Assembly: GCA_004335635.1 (NCBI GenBank)
Contig: QAXH01000482.1
Span: 7,726-53,962 of the forward strand
Reading direction: 5' to 3'
DNA: 46,237 nucleotides
From: Chloromonas sp. AAM2
Lineage: Eukaryota > Chlorophyta > Chlorophyceae > Chlamydomonadales > Chlamydomonadaceae
In this document: positions 34,101-43,500 of the stretch, piece after piece
Position numbering within the stretch: position 1 is the stretch's first letter
How the letters are laid out: the number at the start of each line of letters is the position of its first letter
The notes under the pieces: model-generated
Told to the model about the DNA's origin: nothing
The model's input: only the letters and a program-made list of their open reading frames with translations
Databases searched by the model: none
Program-made: the position numbers and the translations under genes

Positions 34101-37100
34101 AACATGCAGCATCCAATGCTTTTAACAACATGCCATCCAATGCTTTTAACAACATGCAGCATCCAATGCTTTTAACAACATGCAGCATCCAATGCATGTC
34201 TTGTGGCAAGCACAGCCCAGTTATTGCACAGGTTCCAGGCTACCATCAAGGCAAGATTCACACTGCTTCTGAGTGTGGCCTTGTCACGGCTTTGAAGGCA
34301 TGTAGACACGCACAGCACAATGTGCCGGCATGTGAGACACACATGCACCAGCTGCATAGGCGAGTGTGGGATGCGTGTACACCAGCTACAACAGTACCAT
34401 GCATATTCAAACACTCAAACTTCAAGCCATGGCCAAGCAAGACTTGCTCAACTGTGTAGCCACCGCTGACACCATCTTCTGTTCCACTTGAACTGATGCA
34501 GACGTAGAAGCACACACACAGGCAGGGGATGTCAGACGTGCATGCACCAGCTACAATTCCCCAACAGTGTCATGCAGCCATACTCAACCCCCTGTTCTGC
34601 TTCTCACCAGTGAAGATATGTACAGCTGTGCCTGCGGTGCCAACGCAATCACGGGCTCCCCGCTGCCGCCTGCATCTAACACAGTTGGCACTGCGAACTC
34701 GGGCACGTCGTTGAATGCGCCCATGAGCATGGCAGCGCCCTCAACCACAGGGGGCGGCTGGGGCAGGGTGGGGCCGGGCGCGGCGATGCAGCTCAGCAGG
34801 ATGACCGGGGGCGGGCGCTGCGGGGTACACAGCGGGCGGACAATAAGGACACCGTGCCACTCTTATCGCAATCAATCTTAACCAGGCAGGCATGACAGGG
34901 GCGCCATTGTAGATGAGGAAGACACGCCATGCTAACCACGTTCCTTCTGGACAGGCAGGGATGGCGGCACTCGATGAAAGCGGTCTCAATGAGCACCAGT
35001 GATCCTCATCCCGTGTTGGCATTGGGCCGTGCATAGGAATTGTTCACATGCCTGTCCTGGTCTGCATGCATTCTGCACTGTGATGCGTAGTTCGTTTGGT
35101 GCCGGCCTCTCCGCACTACCAGCACTTGCCTGATATGGTCTGATCCGTTGAATAGTGCAGCATGGGCGATGCAAAGCGCTGTCTTCAGGGTTGATTGAAA
35201 AGACACATAGCACTTGTGGTGTAAGTCAACGTTCTCATCCTTGTCATCCTGAGCTATCTGTCTGGGCATCCTTATCTCCCTGACTGCCAGCAATCGCAAG
35301 GCTTCCCCTGACCCCCATCCACAACCAAACTCACCCATCCATGCAGCTGCACCGTTTCCCTTGCGAACGCCGCCGCCTTCCCCAGCGCCACCATGAACTC
35401 CTCCGTGTCCGACACCACCCACACGGGGCCCATGTGCGGGTCGACGTCGTCTGATGCCAAGCTTTCAGGTAGCAGTGTGCCGTTGCACAGCCTGGGGGCC
35501 ATGAGCGTGCCCTTGGCTCGCATGGAGGCCAGCAGCGGGTCGGCAGGGTCCTTCAGGGAGCGGAGGGTCATGTTCCAGTGCTCAGCGGCAGGGGTCCTGG
35601 CAGGGGACGGAGACAGACAGGGCCATACAGGGGTGAGAGAGACAGACAGAGCCATGCAGGGGTGAGAGACAGACAGGGCCATGCAGGGGTGCATGCATGT
35701 TGTGCAGATTATCTAATCACTTGATGCCGCGCAACACATCGATCATCAGTTCAGTATGCGTCTACCACCCATATCCTAATCATGACAGTCGGTTATGGAT
35801 GTGAGAAACATACTGAGACGTCAAGCAGACGTCCGCCACGCCAGCCTTTCCTCAACAACAGCAACCTTGCACAGGAGCCAATCAGCTCCTATGCCCCACG
35901 CACTTGTAATACACCATGAAGGCTGAGTGGAAGGACACCTGCGCCACGCAAGCCTTTCCTCAACAACAGCAACCTTGCACAGGAGCCAATCAGCTCCTAT
36001 GCCCCACGCACTTGTAATACACCATGAAGGCTGAGTGGAAGGACACCTGCGCCACGCAAGCCTTTCCTCAACAACAGCAACCTTGCACAGGAGCCAATCA
36101 GCGCCTATGCCCCACGCACTTGTAATACACCATGAAGGCTGAGTGGAAGGACACCTGCGCCACGCGAGCGCTTAGCTTGGGCAGGTCAGCCAGGATGGGG
36201 GCAACGGCGGCCTTGACTGAACACAGCAGAGAAACAGGGGCAGGGGCGGTCTGCGTGACAGGGGCTGTGAGGCAGAGGAGGGGCAGGAGCAAGGTGGTGC
36301 TGGATGCTGCTGCACACGCATCTACTGCCGTCAACAGGCAGGTGGCAACTAAGCCACGGTGCACTCATCGTTTCGATTCATGGCTTGATCAGGGGCACGA
36401 GCTGGCCTGTTCTCTGCTTGGAGCAGACAAGAGTAGCACGCATCACAAGTTGTCACGAGTGGGATGCTCTGGCAGCACATGTGTTGGTACCACTGCTGTG
36501 TGCTGCTCACATGGGGGTATGGTGGTTCGCATGACGATCTGAATGTAAAGGTACACTGCCAGGTCGGCCCTCCGCGAGTAGAACTTCATGTTGTTTGTGG
36601 CATGGCTGGAGTAAGCCCTGCGCACATTCGGCATGAGCACAGAAGCAAGTGCAGGTACATTCATGCGACAACACAGATGCAACTCGCAGCCTTCCATCTG
36701 ATGTGCATCAATACCCTTGAACCACCGACGCAGCTAAACTAACTGCAGGTGCCGCTAGTTGTATGGCGGTGCCGGCCCTTACCCAAAAAACAGCAATGCA
36801 CCACCACAAGCATGTTGCAAGCACACGCGCCTTGTCCCTTCAGACCGAGCGACCTGAACGCTGGAAAGAGAATGAAACTTACCTAGACCGGTTGAAGATG
36901 GCTACGTTTAAAGACGTCATGTATGTGAGGCTGCCATCTGCGTTCCAAGGAAGGATCTGCATACACCAGGATTGAAGATGCATGTAGTCGCAAGGCAGTA
37001 TCACATACGTTTCAAACACCCAATCTTCATACATACGTGGTTACCCCCTGCCCTGGTTGCAGTGACGTACGTAGGAGCCAGTTAGCAACGTAAAGGGCCA

Positions 37101-37911
37101 TGTTTGGCAGGAATTGCTGTGGCGTGACACTGGGATGTGCTGTTGGTGTGTGAACTGGTACACGTCCAGTCAGACTGGTTCCAGTGGCGTTTCTGTAAAA
37201 TGTCCCAGAACTGGCAAACATCTTTTTTTTCCCGTGCAACTAATCATGTGTAAGATTGGGCATACACCGCATCAGTCAAGTTGAGCTGAGCATGCTGGGC
37301 GCTGAACGTGGCACAGGTGTGAGAAAATGAGGCAACTGTGCTGTTGGAGATTTGCATGGTGTCCAGGGCATGAACCTCTCCCATGCAAAGGGCAGTGCAT
37401 GCGGCCAATGCAGATCCCTTGCCTCAGCACACACCTGCTCACACAGATTGATGAGTGTGAATCCAGACTCAGGATTCCCGTATTGCCCAAGCATGAGCTT
37501 GGCCAAGCCCTGGAACTGTGGCAGCAGGTCGCTGCGCATGCTGGCATCCAAGACTGTCACGCGTCCACTGTCCAGCGCAGAGATAGTAAGCTGTCCAGAA
37601 GAGAAAGGGCGCCTGCCATTTTGGGTGTTCAGTACTGGCGTGAATGGGGTTGCATTCAGAGAGATGTTGCTTGTCAGCACTAGCTGCACGTCCTGACCCG
37701 TCAGTCCAAACTGATCAATCTCAGCTACGAGAAGCGCTGCATTCGGCACATTGATAACTGGCACTGCTGCTGCCGAGTTGTTCCGAACGTGGGTGAGAAG
37801 GTAGGACAGCACGAGGAGGCTTTGGACCTCTCGGAGAAAGTGACAACGAGGCCGGTAGTGCAGCTTGCTGACCGTGGTTGCGCATTTCATACGCTGCCAG
37901 CCGGCCTTCAT
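28182..37911 (-). CDS. Transmembrane receptor-like TKL protein kinase
   Basis: Sixteen exons: 37911-37435, 36956-36883, 36617-36511, 36216-36120, 35596-35335, 34817-34608, 34017-33395, 32678-31739, 31321-31247, 30975-30865, 30320-30167, 29903-29833, 29489-29403, 29045-28984, 28703-28578, 28272-28182. All are in phase, giving 1188 residues; a TAG lies directly before the ATG. Residues 1-590 form a probable ectodomain: a hydrophobic segment near 32-46, several N-glycosylation sequons, Pro-rich stretches and no family I recognise. A Val/Gly-rich helix at about 591-614 is followed by RRR. A low-complexity, partly helical linker leads to the kinase: G-loop 858-865 (GQGSWGRV), VAVK lysine 878, alpha-C Glu about 918, catalytic HGD at 1042-1044 followed by LKPAN, DFG 1068-1070, APE 1094-1096, and [10 protein letters not shown] near the end. 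All catalytic residues are present, so it should be active; HGD makes it non-RD. Substrate and ligand are unknown. Confidence 0.88.
28911..28972. repeat. 10-bp minisatellite in kinase intron 14
   Basis: Six copies of TGATTTCCCC/TGAATTCCCC lie directly beside the donor of intron 14. Reading through the donor would give repetitive Gly/Asn/Gln-rich sequence before a stop. Confidence 0.9.
29505..29590. repeat. About 21-bp tandem repeat in kinase intron 12
   Basis: AGTGTGAGGTGTGAGGCATGA recurs twice, followed by shorter degenerate GTGTGAG units. It is confined to the intron between the LKPAN and DFG exons. Confidence 0.8.
31322..31545. repeat. 17-bp minisatellite abutting the 3' splice site of kinase intron 8
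   Basis: About 13 copies of GGGTCACATGCACACGT and variants. On the transcribed strand the last unit supplies the TGATCCAG acceptor of exon 9, with no polypyrimidine tract before it. Confidence 0.92.
32836..33131. repeat. 31-bp minisatellite in kinase intron 7
   Basis: About nine copies of a 31-bp unit containing ACTGGTCACATGTGCTTGCA lie in the intron between the membrane-helix exon and the linker exon. The unit carries the palindrome CACATGTG. Both strands are open, giving false repetitive proteins. Confidence 0.94.
34062..34196. repeat. 26-bp minisatellite in kinase intron 6
   Basis: Five copies of AACAACATGCAGCATCCAAT plus GCTTTT, one with a three-base deletion, lie between two ectodomain exons. 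Confidence 0.92.
35836..36158. repeat. Triplicated 108-bp segment spanning an exon-intron junction
   Basis: Three copies spaced exactly 108 bp (marker CCTTTCCTCAACAAC at 35845, 35953, 36061). On the minus strand each unit holds the last part of kinase exon 4 (GTGTCCTTCCACTCAGCC onward), its GTGCGTGG donor, and the first part of intron 4. Only the outermost copy (ending at 36120) is used in the gene model. The other two are decoy exon ends within intron 4. Confidence 0.9.
37150..37240 (-). repeat. Dispersed inverted-repeat element end, copy 6, in kinase intron 1
   Basis: ACTGGTTCCAGTGGCGTTTC, TGTAAAATGTCCCAGAACTGGCAAACATC and eight T match copy 2 in reverse. It lies inside the first intron of the kinase gene. 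Confidence 0.6.
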
Positions 37912-38871
37912 CTACCCGTCCTGCTGTTCCAGGAGTAGGAGACGCAAATCTACTTGCTTAGTCTACCAGGTTTCGGGTGGCCCAGGTAGATGCGGTAAGC
38001 CTGCGGCATCATGCACATGTAAGCATACTACACATGTTCACATGCCCGGCAGTCCTACAAGATGGCCGAAGTCGAGGGTTCGTTACACGTTTGCAAACGT
38101 TTGCAAATTTGCGAAATGAAGTTGTGAAGTGCCTTGGGTAAACCTCGGAGACTTGATGGCTGGCTGGACTGAGCTGATAGCGACTGATCAAAGGTGAAGT
38201 GGACGCCAGGCAACATGTGCCAACCACCATGTTGGAAGAGCTATGACGAGTGGGAAGCGAGCTCGCAACCTCAACCAGGTTTGGCTGCTGGCGTTAGGTT
38301 CCCCTTTGGAGTCTTCCCTGTCTTGGTGGTGATTCTCGGGTGTGACTGAATAATCACAACTATGTTGGGGCACGAAAATTTGACTTGCGGCTTGAAACTA
38401 TACCCACGCTTGGGCACACTATAAGGGCCATAAGCCCTCACACAAGAAGCCCTGACTGCGCTTGGGCTCAGCAGAAGTATTGCTGCAACCCTGAAACTGG
38501 CATTTCCCAGCCCCGCCACAGGTGTGTGCATTGCATGACGGCCTGGCAGTTTTGGGTGTTCTGGCGCAGCAAGCGCATGTTGAGTTGATTGCCTTGCTCA
38601 CACGGTTGTCAAGCCCAGCCTCCACACAGTAAGGACCTGCAGGCGCAGCTGACAGGTGCGTGCATGGCGCTGCGCATGCAACCCCGAGCAGCTTACCCCA
38701 CACCCGCATGGCAAGCTCGGTAGCAGCACCAATGAATGTCTGCTGCATACTCTGCCAGCAACTCCATATACTCTTGAGCACGTTCACATACACGCTGTCA
38801 CACCCACACGTCGCCTTCGTGCTGCATGCAGCCATGTCTCTCGCTCTGCTGTGCTTGTCTTGCTGCTGCAG
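37912..38871. other. Region upstream of the kinase, no convincing gene
   Basis: It should contain the kinase promoter. TTGCAAACGT is repeated in tandem within 38086-38112 (CGTTTGCAAACGTTTGCAAA), a palindrome-rich motif about 180 bp upstream of the kinase start codon. Earlier exons of the Crinkler-like gene could lie near 38640-38860, but none was confirmed. Confidence 0.4.
38086..38112. promoter_or_regulatory. Tandem palindromic TTGCAAACGT motif upstream of the kinase
   Basis: ACGTTTGCAAACGTTTGCAA reads almost the same on both strands. The regulatory role is inferred only from its position 5' of the kinase gene. Confidence 0.25.
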
Positions 38872-41411
38872 GAGCTGATGTCGGCGTGCTTACAGCTGCA
38901 AAGAGCACAGCTTCAAGGAAGCTCGCAGGTAAGTGCAAAGATTGGCAGTTTATCATGCTGTAGCAATTCATCATGCAATGCACGTCTTACATGCACCATG
39001 CCAAGTGGCTGCATTGGCAGCTCTATTGTTTCCTGCACCCAAGCTGCTGCTGCAGCATCACCATGGGTCTGTTGGCTGCGCCAGTTGCTATGCATCTCTC
39101 AACTGTTCCCTGCCTGCTTCATGCAGATGTCAAGGAGTGGGCGGCCAAGGCTGCCATGCCGCTGCACGCCACAGAGGCAGAGCTGAAGAAGATGTCTGAT
39201 GCCGACAGGCAGGCGGCACCTAACATGCGCGCACAGAGGTACATCCCTATGCTTGATAGCGTAAGCGACAGTCTGCCACTGGTGCTGAGCAGCAGCCTCT
39301 ACAACAGGCCTGTCTACGAAGAGTTCCTGGACCTCATTGACACTGACAGCAGCAACTGGGTCCTGGTCATCGCAGGCGACACCGGCATCGGCAGGGGCAC
39401 CTTTGCGCTGAGGCTCATCCTGAAGCTGGCAGCCCAGCGCAAGAAGATTGTCTACGAGTGAGTAGGGGTCAGCATGCGAGCGCAGCAGCTGCCTGAGGTG
39501 TCTGGCGTGGCGTGTCAATAGTTTGGTTCCGACTACAGTTTAGCTGCAAACTGCTATGCTTGGTGTGTGATGTGTGGACAGCACATGTGCGTGCGTGCGT
39601 GCGTGCGTGTGTGCACGTGTGCACATGGTGTGATGCAGCGCGCATGCACATGGTGTGATGCAGCGCGCATGCACGCAGAGCACTGGAATGCCCTGCTGTG
39701 CCAGCCCTGTGAGCCCCACCATCACACTCATCTCACCCCAGCCTAATCCTGTTTGTGAACCTAGTCAGCAGCATGCTCTTTGTTGCTGCACATTGGCTAG
39801 CTCGCTGAGTCATGTTGTATGCTCAACACATGCAGGTTTATAACGGACCGACTCAGTGATGAGGTGGCGCAGATCTACGTCGACTTTTCAGACCACGCAG
39901 ACATCAAGGTGGACATTTCCACCACCCATCCTGCAGCCCAAGAAAGGTTTGAAGGTGCGCTGATATGGATGAGAGCAGTGCGCTGCCAGCAGACGCACCA
40001 GCTGCAGCCTGTCATGTGGCCTGCAACCAGCATCCAGCAGCCTGTCATGTGGCATCATAGCCTGCAGGTACTCTGTTGGCCTTGACCAGCAGCTATATGT
40101 TGTTGCCCAGCTCATGCTGATGATGACACCTCTGTAGGCACTGCTTTGCTTGCAGGTTACAAGGGCGACCTCCAGGCCTTGAGGCTGCTAGATGACAAGA
40201 CGCCTGCTGGCCAGCACAGTGGCGTACTGCGCACAGTTGTGTTCGCCTCCCCAGATGCCAACAAGTGGTATCAGTTTACCAAGACTTCTTTAACACCCCG
40301 TGAGTACAATGCCTGCAAGATGTGATTGAGTGAGTGGCTGAGCATGCTGAGCCACTCTCAGCGCTGGGCTGCAATGACGTGTGCTGGGGCTCTGTCCATC
40401 ACACGTTGGTCATCGTTCATACAGCTGCATACAGGCAGCACAGTGGCTGTGCGGGTGCACGTGTTCATCACCAGCGGCTGCCATGCTACCATGCAGACAT
40501 GCTGCACAACAGCAGATGCTGGTAGCATGCCATGCACGCATGACCTGTACCACACTCTTGCTGATGTGCCCTTCATCACAATGTCCGTTCTCCGTCTGTC
40601 ATATCATGCAGTGACTTAAAGGTGTTTGCAAGAGTGGCGTGGATGCCGTCGTGGACGGTAGATGAGCTAGTGCACGCTGCAGTCAGGCTGCGCTTGATCC
40701 CATCCTTAAGCAGAGGCAGCTCATAGAAGGCAGGTGCAAGGACCTGGGAGGCATCGCCTGCGGAGTGCTGGGTGACGCGCGGCCCAGCCATGCCATCCTG
40801 AAGGAGCTGGAGGGCTTCTGACCTTTGAGTTGGCCCAGAAGCTGGCCAGGTGTTATGAAACAGGCACGCTTGCTCCTGTCAGCCACCGCTGTGTGCATGC
40901 AGTGGTAAGTTTAGGCAGGGTTACTCCTTGTGGGTGGATCTTCACCTGCAGTCAATCCATGCGTGGAGGAATCCTCAGCCACTCACCAACCAGATGCTGA
41001 CAGTTGGCTGGGTCCAACAGCACAGCTTCACCAGAGTACTGCCGCTGTTCAACTGTGTGCTTATCAGCTTATTTTTACGAGCCTGGCTGCATGTGCCGCT
41101 GTGCTGGCTGCGCCTTGTAGGCCCATCATGCTTTCTGATGACACCATGATGAGTGATGAACAGGCTTATGCCTTGTGCATGTTGTGCCACAGGCCACTGG
41201 CAAGCTCAAGTTTCAGTGCTGGGAGATCGCATCTGGCAGCATCGCTGAGATGGCGCACAGCAAGTTTGGCCAGCTGCATGAGCTCTCCGGCCTGTTGGAG
41301 AACCAGGGCGGCAACCCCAAGGCTACACAGTGCTGTGGCAGCTGTTTGAGCAGCGCGCGCATGTGCTGGGAAGGCAGGGTGCACTGCCAAGATTGGGTGT
41401 TGCGCTTGTAG
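38872..41411 (+). pseudogene. Decayed Crinkler/RHS-like P-loop gene
   Basis: In-phase exons 38872-38928, 39127-39457, 39836-39954 and 40156-40299 encode a Crinkler/RHS-type N-terminal half: EWAAKAAMPLHATEAELKKM, then RPVYEEFLDLIDTDSSNW, a P-loop-like VLVIAGDTGIGRGTFALRL and KKIVYE. The usual Walker A lysine is arginine (GDTGIGRGT). The next exon (from 40631) carries the family's WMPSWTVDELVHAA, but its phase does not fit the preceding donor. The continuation, DPILKQRQLIEGRCKDLGGI, is in another frame. A further exon (from 41193: WEIASGSIAEMAHSKFGQL) again needs a frame change to reach LWQLFEQRAHVLGRQG. Three frame breaks plus the lost lysine argue for a pseudogene. Errors in the assembly could explain some of them. 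Confidence 0.62.
39590..39672. repeat. CGTG microsatellite and 27-bp duplication
   Basis: GTGCGTGCGTGCGTGCGTGC is followed by two copies of a 27-bp unit containing GCACATGGTGTGATGCAGCG. It lies in an intron of the Crinkler-like gene. Confidence 0.85.
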
Positions 41412-41737
41412 CTGACAGTGTGGGTTACCTTCCTGGCACCCTTGCTCCCACTAATGCAACACCAGGTCAACATCCATACTCCCGCCACTGCAACACCAAC
41501 CCTTCTCAAATTCGAGGTCTGAGAACTGAAAGAGTTTTTGATAGGAAAAAAAAGTGGGACAGGCCTAAAAAACCTTAAACGCAGCCAGGTCAGAGGTGAC
41601 AAGTAAGGTGATTTTTTAACCCTGTTTTGCGGCACTCACACCAACGGCCCGTGCTCAGCAGGCGCATTTGTGGCACACTGCATGCCTATCGGTGGGTCGT
41701 GGTGCTGGGGGGAGAGGAAACTACGGTCACGGCACAC

Positions 41738-41790
41738 ACACAAAAGAAAGTTGTTTGCCAGTTCTGGGACAGTTTTTGTGTGTGTCACTT
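41738..41790 (+). repeat. Dispersed inverted-repeat element end, copy 7
   Basis: CAAAAGAAAGTTGTTTGCCA then GTTCTGGGACAGTTTTTGTG matches the family core GTTTGCCAGTTCTGGGACA. No inverted partner was identified nearby. Confidence 0.55.
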
Positions 41791-42257
41791 TTGATGGGAC
41801 GACTCAAGGACACGCAGGCTTTCTACTTACTCTGCACTTGCGCCAACACAGATAAGTTTCAACTGCTTCGCTTTCTTGAGCAATCTCGTGCACTGCGCCC
41901 GGCGACACAAATTTAGCCGCACATTCGCCTCTACTGTGAAGGACAGCATCAGGTTCACGACGTCAGAGTGGCTATATATCGACACTATCTCGTCCTCTTC
42001 GCCCCGGAGGACTTGAAGTAACGTCATACGGCAAAACATGCTGATTGGAATTCGCTATCAACAGTTGACATTGTTGGAGTTGCCAGTTCACTAACTGACC
42101 CTGACGCCGACCCTGACATTCGAACCACGCCGGCCATTTAGATGGCTAACGCAATGCTTTTGGAAGGTGTCCTGTGGGGTGATAGCCACAAGGAACTCAC
42201 CACACCTTGCTGACACTGAAACTTTTGCAATTTGCGCAAATAGTTGATGTTTCCATT

Positions 42258-42291
42258 GGACGTGCTTCCTGGTGTGTACTCCCTCCTTGTA
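42258..42291 (+). repeat. Second dispersed repeat, copy c
   Basis: GGACGTGCTTCCTGGTGTGT plus ACTCCCTCCTTGTA is nearly identical to copies a and b. Confidence 0.6.
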
Positions 42292-42849
42292 CAGGGAAAG
42301 CGTAAAGCAAACAGGTCTCACCACGAAGAGGAACACGGGGGGTCCACACATAAACATGTCATACGGCAAAGTGCATGGCACCGTCAGCAGCCTCCACACA
42401 ACAAGCAACCGTGCTACAGGTCTGTACGTCTGTAGGTTGCATGGCGTCCGTTAGTTTCCCCTAGTCAAGCACACAATGGTGCAATTCGGTAGACCTGTTT
42501 GTTGATCCCCTGCCACAGCACCCCTTGTGTACAACTCAAAGTGCAACACACATCGCTGTAGCAGCTCTGCATGTCTGCAAGGCTGTTCGTGACATGGCAC
42601 GATCAATACCCTCCACTACAACACCGGATGCATGTCTGTTATGGCCAAGGCTGTTATGCCAAGGCTTGCACTTGAGTACCCGTCACATTGATTGAGCAAG
42701 AAAACCATGACCACCCAGTCCGCTCGCCAGCGTGTCAAAAACTGGTTGGCCAAAGTATCGGTCCAAGGTCTTTGCCTAGTATGCACTGAACGGCACGATT
42801 AGGCAGAGCGTACCACCGCATCACAGCCACAGTTACGCCAGCCTCCCTT

Positions 42850-43142
42850 CTACCACTCAGTAGTAAGATCGCGTGAGATCACATAGCTATTCCAGAAGGA
42901 CTTTGAGAAATTGGTGGCCAAAGAGAACTTGCGTATGACCCCGACCTTCCTACGCCACTCGTCGCTGCATCTCTCCGCCTGACTGAAGCTGGTCACCTCG
43001 TCCTGGAACTGATCCTCCTGCCAGCTCTCTGGCCACCAATTCATCGCCACCGCGAGGCTGATCCCCGCAGATGTGGTCTGATGCCAGCTCTCTCCTGGCA
43101 GCGTTGCCACAAGCTGTCCCGGGTGCTGCACGATCATGTAGC
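42850..43142 (-). CDS. Orphan JmjC/cupin-like C-terminal exon
   Basis: An exon with acceptor ACCACAGCAG at 43143 is open to a stop at 42850, 97 codons including the stop. It reads HPGQLVATLPGESWHQTTSA then GISLAVAMNWW, the pattern of the last strands of a JmjC/cupin_8 domain, with the WHQ histidine in the position of the distal iron ligand. A charged helical tail (FSQAERCSDEWRRK) follows. No upstream exon with the HxD part of the iron site was found before the next gene ends at 43501, so this is a 5'-truncated fragment or a gene with an unrecognised first exon. The family assignment rests on one motif. Confidence 0.4.
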
Positions 43143-43500
43143 CTGCTGTGGTTAGGGAACTGGCTTATAAACGCGCTTTTCAGTGAGCTCAGTCAGCACT
43201 TGTGATGGCAACTGGCATGGCGCGGTGGGCGTTCCAGCTGTATCATAGCCCATGGCGCGTGTATGTCCCAGTTCACGGTCCTTTGCTGCATCCATGTGTG
43301 CAGCCCAGCGTCTGTGCCTTGCACGTAGGCTGGCACTCCGACTACTGACTCGTCGACTCGTTTCTGACTGCCTGTTTATTCCTGTTTGCCTTTCGCCTTT
43401 CGCCATGATGGCGGGGTTGCCAAGCCTGTGGCCTAGCGTCAGGCAACCGCCACTCTGGTGTGAGGGCCTGGCCAATGCGCACGTCAAAGCAGCCCCTATG

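Larger units (their letters stand above)
41412..42849. other. Repeat-bearing region, no convincing gene
   Basis: It holds the copy-7 repeat end, the third copy of the second dispersed repeat, and open frames without recognisable content. Confidence 0.4.
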
